From: Pseudomonas sp. NFACC02
Lineage (GTDB): Bacteria; Pseudomonadota; Gammaproteobacteria; Pseudomonadales; Pseudomonadaceae
DNA: 64,000 nt
Direction of reading: 5' to 3'
NCBI RefSeq assembly: GCF_900110765.1
Contig: NZ_FOEO01000002.1
Location: forward strand, 186,001 to 250,000
The position numbers were made by a program, and so were the translations under genes. This document shows positions 37,548 to 45,510 of this stretch, piece by piece. The notes beneath the pieces are model-generated. The model worked only from the letters and a program-made list of their open reading frames with translations, did not search any database and was not told where the DNA came from. Numbering within the stretch: position 1 is the stretch's first letter; each line of letters begins with the position of its first letter.

Positions 37548-39095
37548 ATGCCTATGCATCGGGTCGCTAGCCTGGCCGATCTTCGTCGAGATCGCGGCCT
37601 TCAGGTGGACGTTGGCGAGAAGAAAATCGTATTGGTTCGTGATGGTGAGGAGGTGCGCGCGTATCAAGGCGAGTGCCCTCATGCGGGGGCGCCGCTGGCC
37701 GATGGCGCGGTGTGCAACGGCCGTCTGATTTGCCCTTGGCACAAGGCGGAATTCGCTGTCCATGACGGACATCTATGCGAACCGCCTGCGTTGAATGCCC
37801 TTACGCGGTATGCGACGCAAGTGATCGAAGACCAGATTCATGTCGATGACCAGCCCGTTCAGACCGACCCGCAACCCCGTGCAGACGATGACCGCTGCTT
37901 CATCATCATTGGCGCAGGCGCGGCAGGAACCGCCGCAGCCTGCGCCTTGAGGGAAAAAGGCTTCAACGGTCGGTTGCTACTGGTGGACCGTGAAGCCAGG
38001 TCGGGATACGACCGCACGGCGTTAAGCAAATTTGTGCTGGCCGCCGACATGGAACCGGATGAAACACCGCCGCTTCGCGAAGAGCGTTTCTATGACGACA
38101 ATCGCATCGAACGCATCCTGGGCGAAGTCATGAAACTCGACGTCATCAACCAGCGCGTCACGCTGGTCGACGGAAGACGGTTGGCGTATGACGCCGCATT
38201 GATTGCCACGGGAGGCGAGCCGTGCGCGTTACCCGTGATCGGCGCCGATCTCGCGCAGGTGCTGACACTGCGCTGCCGTGACGACGCGAAAAAGATTCTG
38301 GCCGCTGCTGGGCCGGGGGATCATGCGTTGATCGTCGGAGACAGCTTTATCGCGCTAGAGGCAGCGTCCGCACTCCGGAAACAGGGGGTAAACGTCACGG
38401 TCATCGCCCGTCACGAAGTGCCTTTCATCAAGCAGTTGGGCGAGCGGATCGGCAAGGCGATCCGCGCGCTGCATGAAGCAAACGGGGTGTTGTTTCGCAC
38501 CCACGTCGAGGTCAGCCGTTTCGAAGGCGATGGGCCCGCAGACGCAAGACGTCTGAACGTGGCGGTGTTGAGTAACGGCGAGCGGATGCCGGTCGACCTT
38601 GCGTTGATCGGCATCGGTGTCGCGCCAGCCACGCAGTTCATCGACGGCATTGCACTGGAAGAGGACGGATCGTTGCAGGCGGATGCCGGCATGCAGGCCG
38701 GCAAGGCGCTGTGGGCGGCGGGCGACATTGCGAGCTTCCCGATCAACGGCGTATCGCAGCGGATCGAGCACTGGCGGCTGGCGCAACAACACGCCCGTAT
38801 CGCGGCCAGTAACATGCTGGGCAGCGACCTGCACTACAACGATGTGCCCTACTTCTGGACCTTTCACTTCGGAAAACGTCTGGATTGTCTGGGGCATGCC
38901 GATGAGTGGGACGAGATTGTCTACCTGGGGGAGCCTGAGACGTTCAGCTTCCTGGCGCTGCTCTGCAAACAGGGTGCGGTGGTCAGCGTGGTGGGCTGCG
39001 AGCGCGAACGCGAGGTGGCGTTTCTGGCTGAGCGCCTGAAACAACCTTTGTTCAAGGATGAAGCCCTGATGCTGATCCAACAGCTAAGCCAGTGA
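37548..39095 (+). CDS. Rieske-type [2Fe-2S] and FAD-dependent oxidoreductase (AIF/AIFM3-like)
   Basis: A 515-residue fusion. An N-terminal Rieske domain (about 1-105) has cluster ligands C43/H45 (CPHAGAPL) and C62/H65 (CPWHKAEF), followed by a pyridine-nucleotide-disulfide type FAD reductase. The FAD motif is IIGAGAAGTAA at about 120-130, the NAD motif lies near LIVGDSFIALEAASALRKQG, and the second FAD motif is ALWAAGDIASFP. The start at 37548 follows GGAGGGA by 7 nt. The fusion could supply electrons to an unlinked oxygenase or act as a stand-alone NAD(P)H oxidoreductase; no oxygenase gene is adjacent. Confidence 0.85.
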   Translation: MPMHRVASLADLRRDRGLQVDVGEKKIVLVRDGEEVRAYQGECPHAGAPLADGAVCNGRLICPWHKAEFAVHDGHLCEPPALNALTRYATQVIEDQIHVDDQPVQTDPQPRADDDRCFIIIGAGAAGTAAACALREKGFNGRLLLVDREARSGYDRTALSKFVLAADMEPDETPPLREERFYDDNRIERILGEVMKLDVINQRVTLVDGRRLAYDAALIATGGEPCALPVIGADLAQVLTLRCRDDAKKILAAAGPGDHALIVGDSFIALEAASALRKQGVNVTVIARHEVPFIKQLGERIGKAIRALHEANGVLFRTHVEVSRFEGDGPADARRLNVAVLSNGERMPVDLALIGIGVAPATQFIDGIALEEDGSLQADAGMQAGKALWAAGDIASFPINGVSQRIEHWRLAQQHARIAASNMLGSDLHYNDVPYFWTFHFGKRLDCLGHADEWDEIVYLGEPETFSFLALLCKQGAVVSVVGCEREREVAFLAERLKQPLFKDEALMLIQQLSQ

Positions 39096-39149
39096 ACCTC
39101 GCAGGCGCCGAGCGCCTTATTAAATTGAACGGTTAACGGAGAACACGTG

Positions 39150-39320
39150 ATGCCCAAAGAATCCAGCCGTGAAGATCTGGACCACAAGCCGGAAAATGCC
39201 GAAAAAGTGGGCGAGCAACACAAGCAGGCCAACCAGCAAGGTGAGCAGCCCCGGCACCCGGCCCCGCCGGAAAACACTGAACAGAACCGTGAACGGGATC
39301 AGAATCACAACAAACCCTGA
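39150..39320 (+). CDS. Small hydrophilic disordered protein, unknown function
   Basis: A 56-residue protein, very rich in Glu, Gln, Asn, Lys and Pro and almost without hydrophobic residues. It starts MPKESSREDLDHKPENAEKV and ends ENTEQNRERDQNHNKP. ACGGAGA lies 8-14 nt before the ATG, and the reading frame ends cleanly at 39320. Composition suggests an intrinsically disordered, possibly stress-protective (hydrophilin-like) protein; this is inference. It may be cotranscribed with the Rieske-FAD gene 54 bp upstream. Confidence 0.7.
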   Translation: MPKESSREDLDHKPENAEKVGEQHKQANQQGEQPRHPAPPENTEQNRERDQNHNKP

Positions 39321-39329
39321 TCCCGCCGT

Positions 39330-40427
39330 TTAGCCTCGACTGGCGGCCTGCTGGCGATCACAGCAACGGTTGCGGCGATGTGTCGTCCTGGATTCAACAG
39401 CCTTTTCGACCTTCATCCACCACGCTTCGCCACGGCTTGGGTACTCGATATAGAACGGCTGGCCCATTTCCGGTGTAGTGATCGAGATACTGCGATCCCA
39501 GGCCAGCGCCAGGATACGGTCGAACGGTTCGTGCCAGGCATGCATGGCCAGGTCGAAGGTGCCGTTATGGATGGGCAGCAGCCACTTGCCGCGCAGGTCG
39601 ATGTGCGCCTGCAGGGTTTCCTCCGGTTGCATGTGTACATCCGGCCAGTCGACGTTGTAGGCACCGGTTTCCATGAGCGTCAGGTCGAACGGGCCGTAGT
39701 GCTCGCCGATCAGTTTGAAGCCGCTGTGGTACCCCGTGTCGCCGCTGAAAAAAATCCGTTGCTCACCGTCGATCATCACCCACGAGGCCCACAGCGTCTG
39801 GTTGCTGTCGCTGAAGCTGCGTCCTGAAAAGTGTTGCGCGGGCGTGGCGACAAAGCGAATGCCATGGATCTCGGTGGACTCCCACCAGTTCAACTGTTGA
39901 ACCTTTCTGGCGTCCACGCCCCACCTGATCAGCGTGTCGCCCACGCCCAGCGGTGCGACGAAATGTTCCACCTTGTCTTTGAGCATCTGAATCGTCATGT
40001 GATCAAGGTGGTCATAGTGGTTGTGCGACAGGATCACGGCTTTGAGGGGCGGCAGGTCTTCCAGACGGATCGGTGGCTGATGAAAACGTTGCGGCCCGGC
40101 CCATTGAATCGGCGATGCCCGCTCGGCGAAAACCGGATCGGTCAGGAAATACTGGTTGCGCAGCTTCAGCAGTACCGTCGAGTGGCCCAGGCGATACACC
40201 GTATTGTTCGGCGCGGCGAGCAATTGCTGACGGGACAGTGGCTGAACCGGGATCTCGCCGACGGGACGGGTGTGGCGAGGCTTATTAACCATTGCGTTCC
40301 AGAAGATGCGCAATGTCTTGAGAAACCCGGAGCGCTTCATCGGCTTGTGATTGAGATAGCGGCCCTCTTGCCGGGACAGAACGGGCAACGAGGATGCGTT
40401 ATCGAGGTTTTTTTCGATCGAGGCCAT
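39330..40427 (-). CDS. MBL-fold hydrolase (NAPE-PLD/UlaG-like)
   Basis: A 365-residue metallo-beta-lactamase-fold protein. Metal motif HxHxDH is LSHNHYDHLDH, with later ligands in TPAQHFSGR, FSGDTGYH and LPIHNGTFDL. Similar to the N-acyl-phosphatidylethanolamine phospholipase D group, so it probably hydrolyses a phosphodiester or phospholipid head group; substrate unproven. No clear signal peptide. The start at 40427 follows GGAG by 10 nt; an ATG at 40478 and the longest frame to 40493 are alternatives. Divergent from a tetR gene. Confidence 0.82.
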   Translation of the reverse strand: MASIEKNLDNASSLPVLSRQEGRYLNHKPMKRSGFLKTLRIFWNAMVNKPRHTRPVGEIPVQPLSRQQLLAAPNNTVYRLGHSTVLLKLRNQYFLTDPVFAERASPIQWAGPQRFHQPPIRLEDLPPLKAVILSHNHYDHLDHMTIQMLKDKVEHFVAPLGVGDTLIRWGVDARKVQQLNWWESTEIHGIRFVATPAQHFSGRSFSDSNQTLWASWVMIDGEQRIFFSGDTGYHSGFKLIGEHYGPFDLTLMETGAYNVDWPDVHMQPEETLQAHIDLRGKWLLPIHNGTFDLAMHAWHEPFDRILALAWDRSISITTPEMGQPFYIEYPSRGEAWWMKVEKAVESRTTHRRNRCCDRQQAASRG

Positions 40428-40535
40428 GAGGTGCTGACTCCATGAAACGGGTGGAGGTTTCTGCAACGGCGAACGCATTGCAGGATGTTGCATACGACGC
40501 GAAGATGTAAACGGGAAGTTGTAACAGCTTTTTAC

Positions 40536-40550
40536 ACTACACCGTGTAGT
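40536..40550. promoter_or_regulatory. Perfect 15-bp palindrome, putative TetR operator
   Basis: ACTACAC-c-GTGTAGT lies in the 220-bp gap between the divergent MBL and tetR genes. A related half-site CGGTGTAATT lies about 40 bp to the right. The size and position suit a TetR-type repressor controlling both genes. Confidence 0.65.
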
Positions 40551-40647
40551 TTCTAGCTTGCACGATCGTCAAAGAGAAGTAAACTGCCCGGTGTAATTTT
40601 CTTGTCGGGCTGTCACCCGATCTGCATAAACCTTTAGAAGCGATGCC

Positions 40648-41277
40648 ATGACTGCACCTCTGCGACTGACCGACCGTAAACGTGAAGCCATTGTGATGGC
40701 TGCGATTGCCGAATTCCGCGACAACGGTTTTGAGGTCACCAGCATGGATCGCATCGCGGCTCGGGCTGAAGTTTCCAAGCGCACGGTGTACAACCATTTT
40801 CCGAGCAAGGAAGAGCTGTTTGCCGAAATGCTTCAGCGCCTGTGGGCCAGGGCCACCGCGCAGCCGGACGCCATCTACCGTCCTGCCTTGCCGTTGCGCG
40901 ATCAATTGCGCGAGTTGCTCAACGCCAAGATGAAAACCCTCGGCGACAGCAATTTCATCGATCTGGCGCGCGTCGCCATCGGCGCCACCATCCACTCCCC
41001 CGAGCGGGCGCAGGCATGGGTCAACCGTCTGAACGAGCGGGAGGAAACGTTTACGGTCTGGGTACGCGGCGCCCAGCAGGACGGCCGCCTCAAGGCCGTC
41101 GAACCCGAGTTCGCCGCGTCACAGATTCACGCGCTGCTCAAGGCCTTCGCGTTCTGGCCGCAAGTGACCCTCAATAAACCGCTGCTGGCACCCGAGGAGC
41201 AGGTGTCGGTGGTCGAATCGGCACTGGACCTGTTCCTGTGCTGGTATGAAATCCCGGCCACCTGCTCGCCAGCTTAA
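40648..41277 (+). CDS. TetR/AcrR-family transcriptional regulator
   Basis: A 209-residue repressor. The N-terminal helix-turn-helix covers about 10-56 (ARAEVSKRTVYNHFPSKEEL), and the C-terminal all-helical ligand domain resembles the AefR type. It is divergent from the MBL-fold hydrolase gene and probably regulates it and itself through the nearby palindrome. Its stop overlaps the convergent isonitrile hydratase stop by 4 bp. The ribosome site is weak (AGAAG). Confidence 0.9.
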   Translation: MTAPLRLTDRKREAIVMAAIAEFRDNGFEVTSMDRIAARAEVSKRTVYNHFPSKEELFAEMLQRLWARATAQPDAIYRPALPLRDQLRELLNAKMKTLGDSNFIDLARVAIGATIHSPERAQAWVNRLNEREETFTVWVRGAQQDGRLKAVEPEFAASQIHALLKAFAFWPQVTLNKPLLAPEEQVSVVESALDLFLCWYEIPATCSPA

Positions 41278-41954
41278 CGACGGCCAGCGGTCACCCGCTC
41301 GACGATCTGTTGACGTGCCGTCAGACCCGGCGTTGCCCGCTCCTTGGCAATCGCCAGCACTTGGGCGGGCGCGGTGTCCGGACGGCCGGCATTGAAGGGT
41401 GGCGCCGGGGCATATTCCAGCTGCAGTTGGATGGTTTGCGATGTGTCCGCGTCGAAGATTTCGCTGATCAACGTCAAGGCGAAATCAATGCCCGCGGTCA
41501 CACCGCCGCCGGTCATCAGGTTGCCGTCGCGAACGACGCGCTCCTTCACCGGGATTGCCCCGAACTTCTCCAGCAAACCATGGGATGCCCAGTGAGTCGT
41601 CGCGCGCTTGCCCTCCAGCAAACCCGCCGCACCAAGGACCAGCGCCCCGGTGCAGACCGACGTGATGTACCGGGCACTCGCGGCCTGCCGCCGAATGAAC
41701 GCCAGCGTTTCGGCGTCCTCCATTAGCGCGTCCACGCCAACACCGCCAGGCACGCAGATCACGTCAAGGTCAGGGCAATCGTCGAAGGTGCAGGTCGGCG
41801 TCAACGTCAGGTGGGTGCTGGACTGCAGCGGATCGAGGGTTTTCCAGATCAGGTGCACCGTGACACCCGGCATCGTGGCGAAAACGTCGTACGGACCGGT
41901 CAGGTCCAGTTGTTGAACCTTGGGAAATACCAGCAAGCCGATATGCAGCGTCAT
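41274..41954 (-). CDS. inhA: Isonitrile (isocyanide) hydratase, DJ-1/PfpI family
   Basis: A 226-residue cytoplasmic enzyme converting isocyanides to N-formamides. The sequence closely resembles Pseudomonas InhA: MTLHIGLLVFPKVQQLDLTG at the N-terminus, the nucleophilic elbow ITSVCTGALVLGAAGLLEGK with C101 at the known active-site position, GGGVTAGIDFALTL and YAPAPPFNAGRPDTAP. The start at 41954 follows AGGAACCCCCC; the frame is open far upstream, but that part lies in the intergenic region and the GlxA-type gene. Divergent from a GlxA-type regulator, its likely controller. Confidence 0.9.
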   Translation of the reverse strand: MTLHIGLLVFPKVQQLDLTGPYDVFATMPGVTVHLIWKTLDPLQSSTHLTLTPTCTFDDCPDLDVICVPGGVGVDALMEDAETLAFIRRQAASARYITSVCTGALVLGAAGLLEGKRATTHWASHGLLEKFGAIPVKERVVRDGNLMTGGGVTAGIDFALTLISEIFDADTSQTIQLQLEYAPAPPFNAGRPDTAPAQVLAIAKERATPGLTARQQIVERVTAGRR

Positions 41955-42062
41955 GGGGGGTTCCTGTGTCAGGTGATTGGACGAATCCACTGTAGCCCGA
42001 TAAGCTCTGGCGGATACGCCACAAGACCCACAATTTCCGCCAACCCGTCTGTTGAGGCGCTC

Positions 42063-43043
42063 ATGTCCGACCAGCCCAGAGCCATCCACATCCTGGCGTT
42101 CCCCAACGTGCAACTGCTGGACGTCAGCGGTCCGTTGCAAGTCTTCGCGTCGGCCAATGTCCAGATGCTGGAGAAGCATCTGCCGGCGCCCTACGCGCCC
42201 ACGGTCATCGCCAGACAGAATGGCTGCGTGGTGTCGTCGGCGGGTCTGGGTCTGCACACCCATCCGCTGCCGGATACACCCTCGGATACGCTGATCATCG
42301 CAGGCGGCCGCGGCGTACACACCGCGCTGCTCGACCACGACTTGCTGGATTGGGTGCGTTCACAGGCCTCGAGCGCGAGACGGGTGGCATCGGTCTGCAC
42401 GGGCGCGTTCATGCTCGCCGAAGCGGGTGTGCTCGACGGACACCGAGTGGTCACCCACTGGGACAGCTGCGATGAACTGGCCCGGCGTTACCCGGCGTTA
42501 CAGGTCGATCCGGAACCGATCTTCATCAATGAGGAAGCGCTGTGGACCTCGGCGGGTGTCACGGCAGGTATCGACCTGGCTCTGGCGATGGTCGAAGCCG
42601 ACCTCGGCCGAAACATCGCCCTCGCCGTGGCGCGGGATCTGGTGGTGTTTCTCAAGCGGCCCGGCGGGCAATCGCAGTTCAGCACTGCGCTGTCGATGCA
42701 ACAGGCCACACGCGGCCAGGACAGCCGCTTTGGCGACCTTCACGCCTGGATTCTCGACAACCTTGCAAGCGATCTTTCCGTCGCCACCCTCGCCGCGCAG
42801 GTGGGCATGAGTGAACGCAGCTTCGTCCGGCATTACCGTGCCCATACGGGGAATACGCCGGCACGTGCCATCGAACAGCTACGCGTGGAAGCCGCCCGGC
42901 GCTTGTTGGGCGACAGTGCGTTACCGATCAAGCGGATTGCTGACCGGTGCGGCTTTGGCACCGAAGAGACGCTGCGCCGAAGTTTCCTCCGGGCGGTGTC
43001 GGTGACGCCACAAGCGTATCGGGAACGGTTCAGCGCACGCTGA
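42063..43043 (+). CDS. GlxA-type transcriptional regulator (DJ-1/PfpI plus AraC domains)
   Basis: A 326-residue regulator. The N-terminal DJ-1/PfpI-like domain (about 6-195) contains VASVCTGAFMLAEAG with C112 and TAGIDLALAMVEADLG; the C-terminal AraC helix-turn-helix pair (about 225-322) includes VATLAAQVGMSERSFVRHYR and IKRIADRCGFGTEETLRRSF. It shares a 108-bp divergent region with inhA, and both have DJ-1 domains, suggesting they respond to and act on related small molecules. The native ligand is unknown. Confidence 0.9.
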   Translation: MSDQPRAIHILAFPNVQLLDVSGPLQVFASANVQMLEKHLPAPYAPTVIARQNGCVVSSAGLGLHTHPLPDTPSDTLIIAGGRGVHTALLDHDLLDWVRSQASSARRVASVCTGAFMLAEAGVLDGHRVVTHWDSCDELARRYPALQVDPEPIFINEEALWTSAGVTAGIDLALAMVEADLGRNIALAVARDLVVFLKRPGGQSQFSTALSMQQATRGQDSRFGDLHAWILDNLASDLSVATLAAQVGMSERSFVRHYRAHTGNTPARAIEQLRVEAARRLLGDSALPIKRIADRCGFGTEETLRRSFLRAVSVTPQAYRERFSAR

Positions 43044-43066
43044 GCTTTCCTGACCCTTTAAAGAAA

Positions 43067-43119
43067 TTAATTTTCATAAATTGATATTTTTATCCGTTTT
43101 CGTGTAATTTAATTTTCAT
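43067..43119. promoter_or_regulatory. Direct repeats upstream of D-aminoacylase operon
   Basis: TTAATTTTCAT occurs exactly at 43067-43077 and 43109-43119, 42 bp apart (four helical turns), in a notably AT-rich stretch upstream of the GntP-like gene. The second copy is flanked by CGTG...CACG. Likely binding sites for the RpiR-type regulator encoded in the operon, or promoter UP elements. Confidence 0.5.
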
Positions 43120-43296
43120 CACGAAATCAGAGATAACAATAATGCCTGCCTGTGATCGTCGTTTTCCGACCTCTGTTTCAACCTGTGAGCCTTCTGCAAC
43201 ACCCACTGCCGAGACTGTTTTCACCGCTTGTCCGCGCCGGGACTGACGTCCCTTCGCCAAGCCTGACCGCCCTCTTTCTCTGCAAGGAACCGTTGC

Positions 43297-44646
43297 ATGC
43301 CACCGTCTACCGGCCTTTCTCTGTTGGTTTACGCCGCCATCGCGATCATTGCCCTGATCGTGCTGATTGCGCGCTTTCGCCTCAACCCCTTCATCGTCAT
43401 CACCCTCGTTTCAGTCGGCCTGGCCCTGGTTGCCGGGATGCCCGCCACCTCGGTGGTCAGCGCCTATGAAGGGGGTGTCGGCAAGACCCTGGGTCATATC
43501 GCCCTGGTCGTGGCGCTGGGTACCATGCTCGGCAAGATGATGGCTGAGTCGGGTGGCGCCGAGCAGGTGGCGCGCACGTTGATCGACCGCTTTGGCGAGC
43601 GCAACGCACACTGGGCGATGGTCTGCATCGCGTTCCTGGTGGGACTGCCGCTGTTCTTTGAAGTCGGGTTCGTGCTACTCGTGCCCATCGCCTTTACGGT
43701 CGCACGCCGGGTGGGCGTCTCGATTCTGATGGTCGGTCTGCCGATGGTCGCCGGTCTGTCGGTGGTGCATGCGCTGGTTCCACCGCACCCTGCGGCGATG
43801 CTGGCGGTTCAGGCCTATCAGGCTTCAGTCGGTCAGACGCTGTTCTACGCCATTCTCGTCGGCATTCCGACCGCAATCATTGCCGGCCCCGTTTACGCAA
43901 AGTTCATCGTGCCGCACATTCAACTGCCCGAGGAAAATCCGCTGGCCAGGCAGTTTCTGGACCGAGAACCGCGCACGCAACTGCCGGGCTTCGGCATCAC
44001 CATGGCCACCCTTCTGCTGCCGGTGGTGCTGATGCTGCTCGGCGGCTGGGCTAACCTGATTTCGACGCCAGGGAGCGCGCTCAACAGCTTCCTGTTGTTT
44101 GTCGGTAACTCGGTGATCGCCCTGTTACTGGCGACTTTGCTGAGCTTCTGGACCCTGGGCATCGCGCAGGGCTTCAACCGTGACGCGATTCTCAAATTCA
44201 CTCAGGAATGCCTCGCCCCAACGGCCAGCATCACCTTGCTGGTCGGTGCGGGGGGTGGCCTGAACCGGATTCTGGTCGACAGTGGCGTGACCAACGAGAT
44301 CGTCAGCCTGGCCCAGGACTTTCACTTGTCGCCGCTGCTGATGGGCTGGCTGTTCGCAGCATTGATGCGCGTGGCAACCGGTTCGGCGACCGTGGCCATG
44401 ACCACCGCCTCAGGCATCGTTGCCCCGGTCGCGATGGGCCTGGGCTATCCACATCCGGAACTGCTGGTACTGGCGACCGGCGCGGGCTCGGTGATCTTCT
44501 CTCACGTCAACGACGGCGGCTTCTGGCTGATCAAGGAGTACTTCAACATGACCGTGGCGCAGACCTTCAAGACCTGGACCGTGCTGGAGACGCTGATTTC
44601 CGTCATCGCCTTCATCCTCACCCTTGGCCTGGCCCAGGTGATCTGA
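43297..44646 (+). CDS. GntP-family permease, probably for D-amino acid derivatives
   Basis: A 449-residue inner-membrane proton symporter with 12-14 TM segments. GntP family motifs are LGTMLGKMMAESGGAEQVAR, GLPLFFEVGFVLLVPI, HALVPPHPAAMLAV, MRVATGSATVAMTTASGI and SHVNDGGFWLIKEYF. Although related to gluconate permeases, it heads an operon with a RpiR regulator and a D-aminoacylase, so N-acyl-D-amino acids or D-amino acids are a likelier substrate. Ribosome site AAGGAA; the stop is immediately adjacent to the next start codon. Confidence 0.88.
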   Translation: MPPSTGLSLLVYAAIAIIALIVLIARFRLNPFIVITLVSVGLALVAGMPATSVVSAYEGGVGKTLGHIALVVALGTMLGKMMAESGGAEQVARTLIDRFGERNAHWAMVCIAFLVGLPLFFEVGFVLLVPIAFTVARRVGVSILMVGLPMVAGLSVVHALVPPHPAAMLAVQAYQASVGQTLFYAILVGIPTAIIAGPVYAKFIVPHIQLPEENPLARQFLDREPRTQLPGFGITMATLLLPVVLMLLGGWANLISTPGSALNSFLLFVGNSVIALLLATLLSFWTLGIAQGFNRDAILKFTQECLAPTASITLLVGAGGGLNRILVDSGVTNEIVSLAQDFHLSPLLMGWLFAALMRVATGSATVAMTTASGIVAPVAMGLGYPHPELLVLATGAGSVIFSHVNDGGFWLIKEYFNMTVAQTFKTWTVLETLISVIAFILTLGLAQVI

Positions 44647-45507
44647 GTGGACATCCTTTACCAGATCCGCGCCCGCCAGGATTCCTTCAGCGCGGGTGAA
44701 GGCCGCATCGCCCGACTGATTCTCAGCGACGTTGCGTTCTGCGCCAGCGCCAGCCTCGACGAACTGGCCGCGCGCGCCGAGGTCAGCAGCGCCACGCTGT
44801 CGCGGTTTGCCCGTTCGATCGGCTGCAAGGACCTGCGCGATTTGCGCCTGCAATTGGCGCAAGCCAGCGGCGTCGGCACTCGCTTTCTCCATCCCGAGCA
44901 GGCCCCCGAGCAATCGGCGTTTTTCAGCCAGATCGTCGGCGATATCGAATCGACGCTGCGTCAGCATCTGGCCGGATTCGACGAGGCGCGCTTCAAGGCT
45001 GCCGTCGCCCTGCTCACCCCGGCCCGCATGATTCACAGCTTCGGCATGGGCGGCTGCTCCAGTCTGTGCAGCGAAGAGTTGCAGACCCGTCTGGTACGCC
45101 TCGGCTACCCCATCGCTGCCAGCCGCGATCCGGTGATGATGCGTCTGATCGCTGCCACTCTCGGCCCGGATCACAGCCTGATTGTCTGTTCATTGAGCGG
45201 TCGCACGCCCGAGCTGCTGGATGCCGTGAGCCTGGCACGCAGTTACGGGGCGAAGACCGTGGCGATCACCCTGCCTGACTCGCCCCTGGCCGGTCTCGCC
45301 GACGTGGTGCTGCCGTTGCAGATAGCCGAAACCAATTTCATCTACAAACCCACGGCCGCGCGCTACGGCATGCTGCTGACCATCGACGTGCTCGCGACAG
45401 AACTTGCGCTGACCGCTCCGGATGACAATCAGGAACGGCTGCGGCGCATCAAGCTCGCTCTTGATGATTACCGCGGCGGCGACGACGGCCTGCCGCTTGG
45501 AGACTGA
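44647..45507 (+). CDS. RpiR/MurR-family transcriptional regulator
   Basis: A 286-residue regulator. The N-terminal HTH_6 domain (about 1-77) has LDELAARAEVSSATLSRFAR; the C-terminal SIS domain (about 105-240) has FGMGGCSSLCSEELQTRLVR and SLSGRTPELLDAVSLARSYG, expected to bind a phosphosugar-like or amino-acid ligand. GTG start immediately after the permease stop, and D-aminoacylase begins 3 bp after its own stop, so all three genes are one operon that it probably controls. Confidence 0.9.
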   Translation: MDILYQIRARQDSFSAGEGRIARLILSDVAFCASASLDELAARAEVSSATLSRFARSIGCKDLRDLRLQLAQASGVGTRFLHPEQAPEQSAFFSQIVGDIESTLRQHLAGFDEARFKAAVALLTPARMIHSFGMGGCSSLCSEELQTRLVRLGYPIAASRDPVMMRLIAATLGPDHSLIVCSLSGRTPELLDAVSLARSYGAKTVAITLPDSPLAGLADVVLPLQIAETNFIYKPTAARYGMLLTIDVLATELALTAPDDNQERLRRIKLALDDYRGGDDGLPLGD

Positions 45508-45510
45508 ACC

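Noticed and set aside
41955..42338. N-terminal extension of the isonitrile hydratase frame
   Set aside because: The extension overlaps the divergent GlxA-type gene and promoter region; the ATG at 41954 has a ribosome site and gives the known N-terminus.
43143..43247. Short frame of 34 codons upstream of the GntP-like gene as a leader peptide
   Set aside because: No ribosome site and no composition suggesting attenuation.
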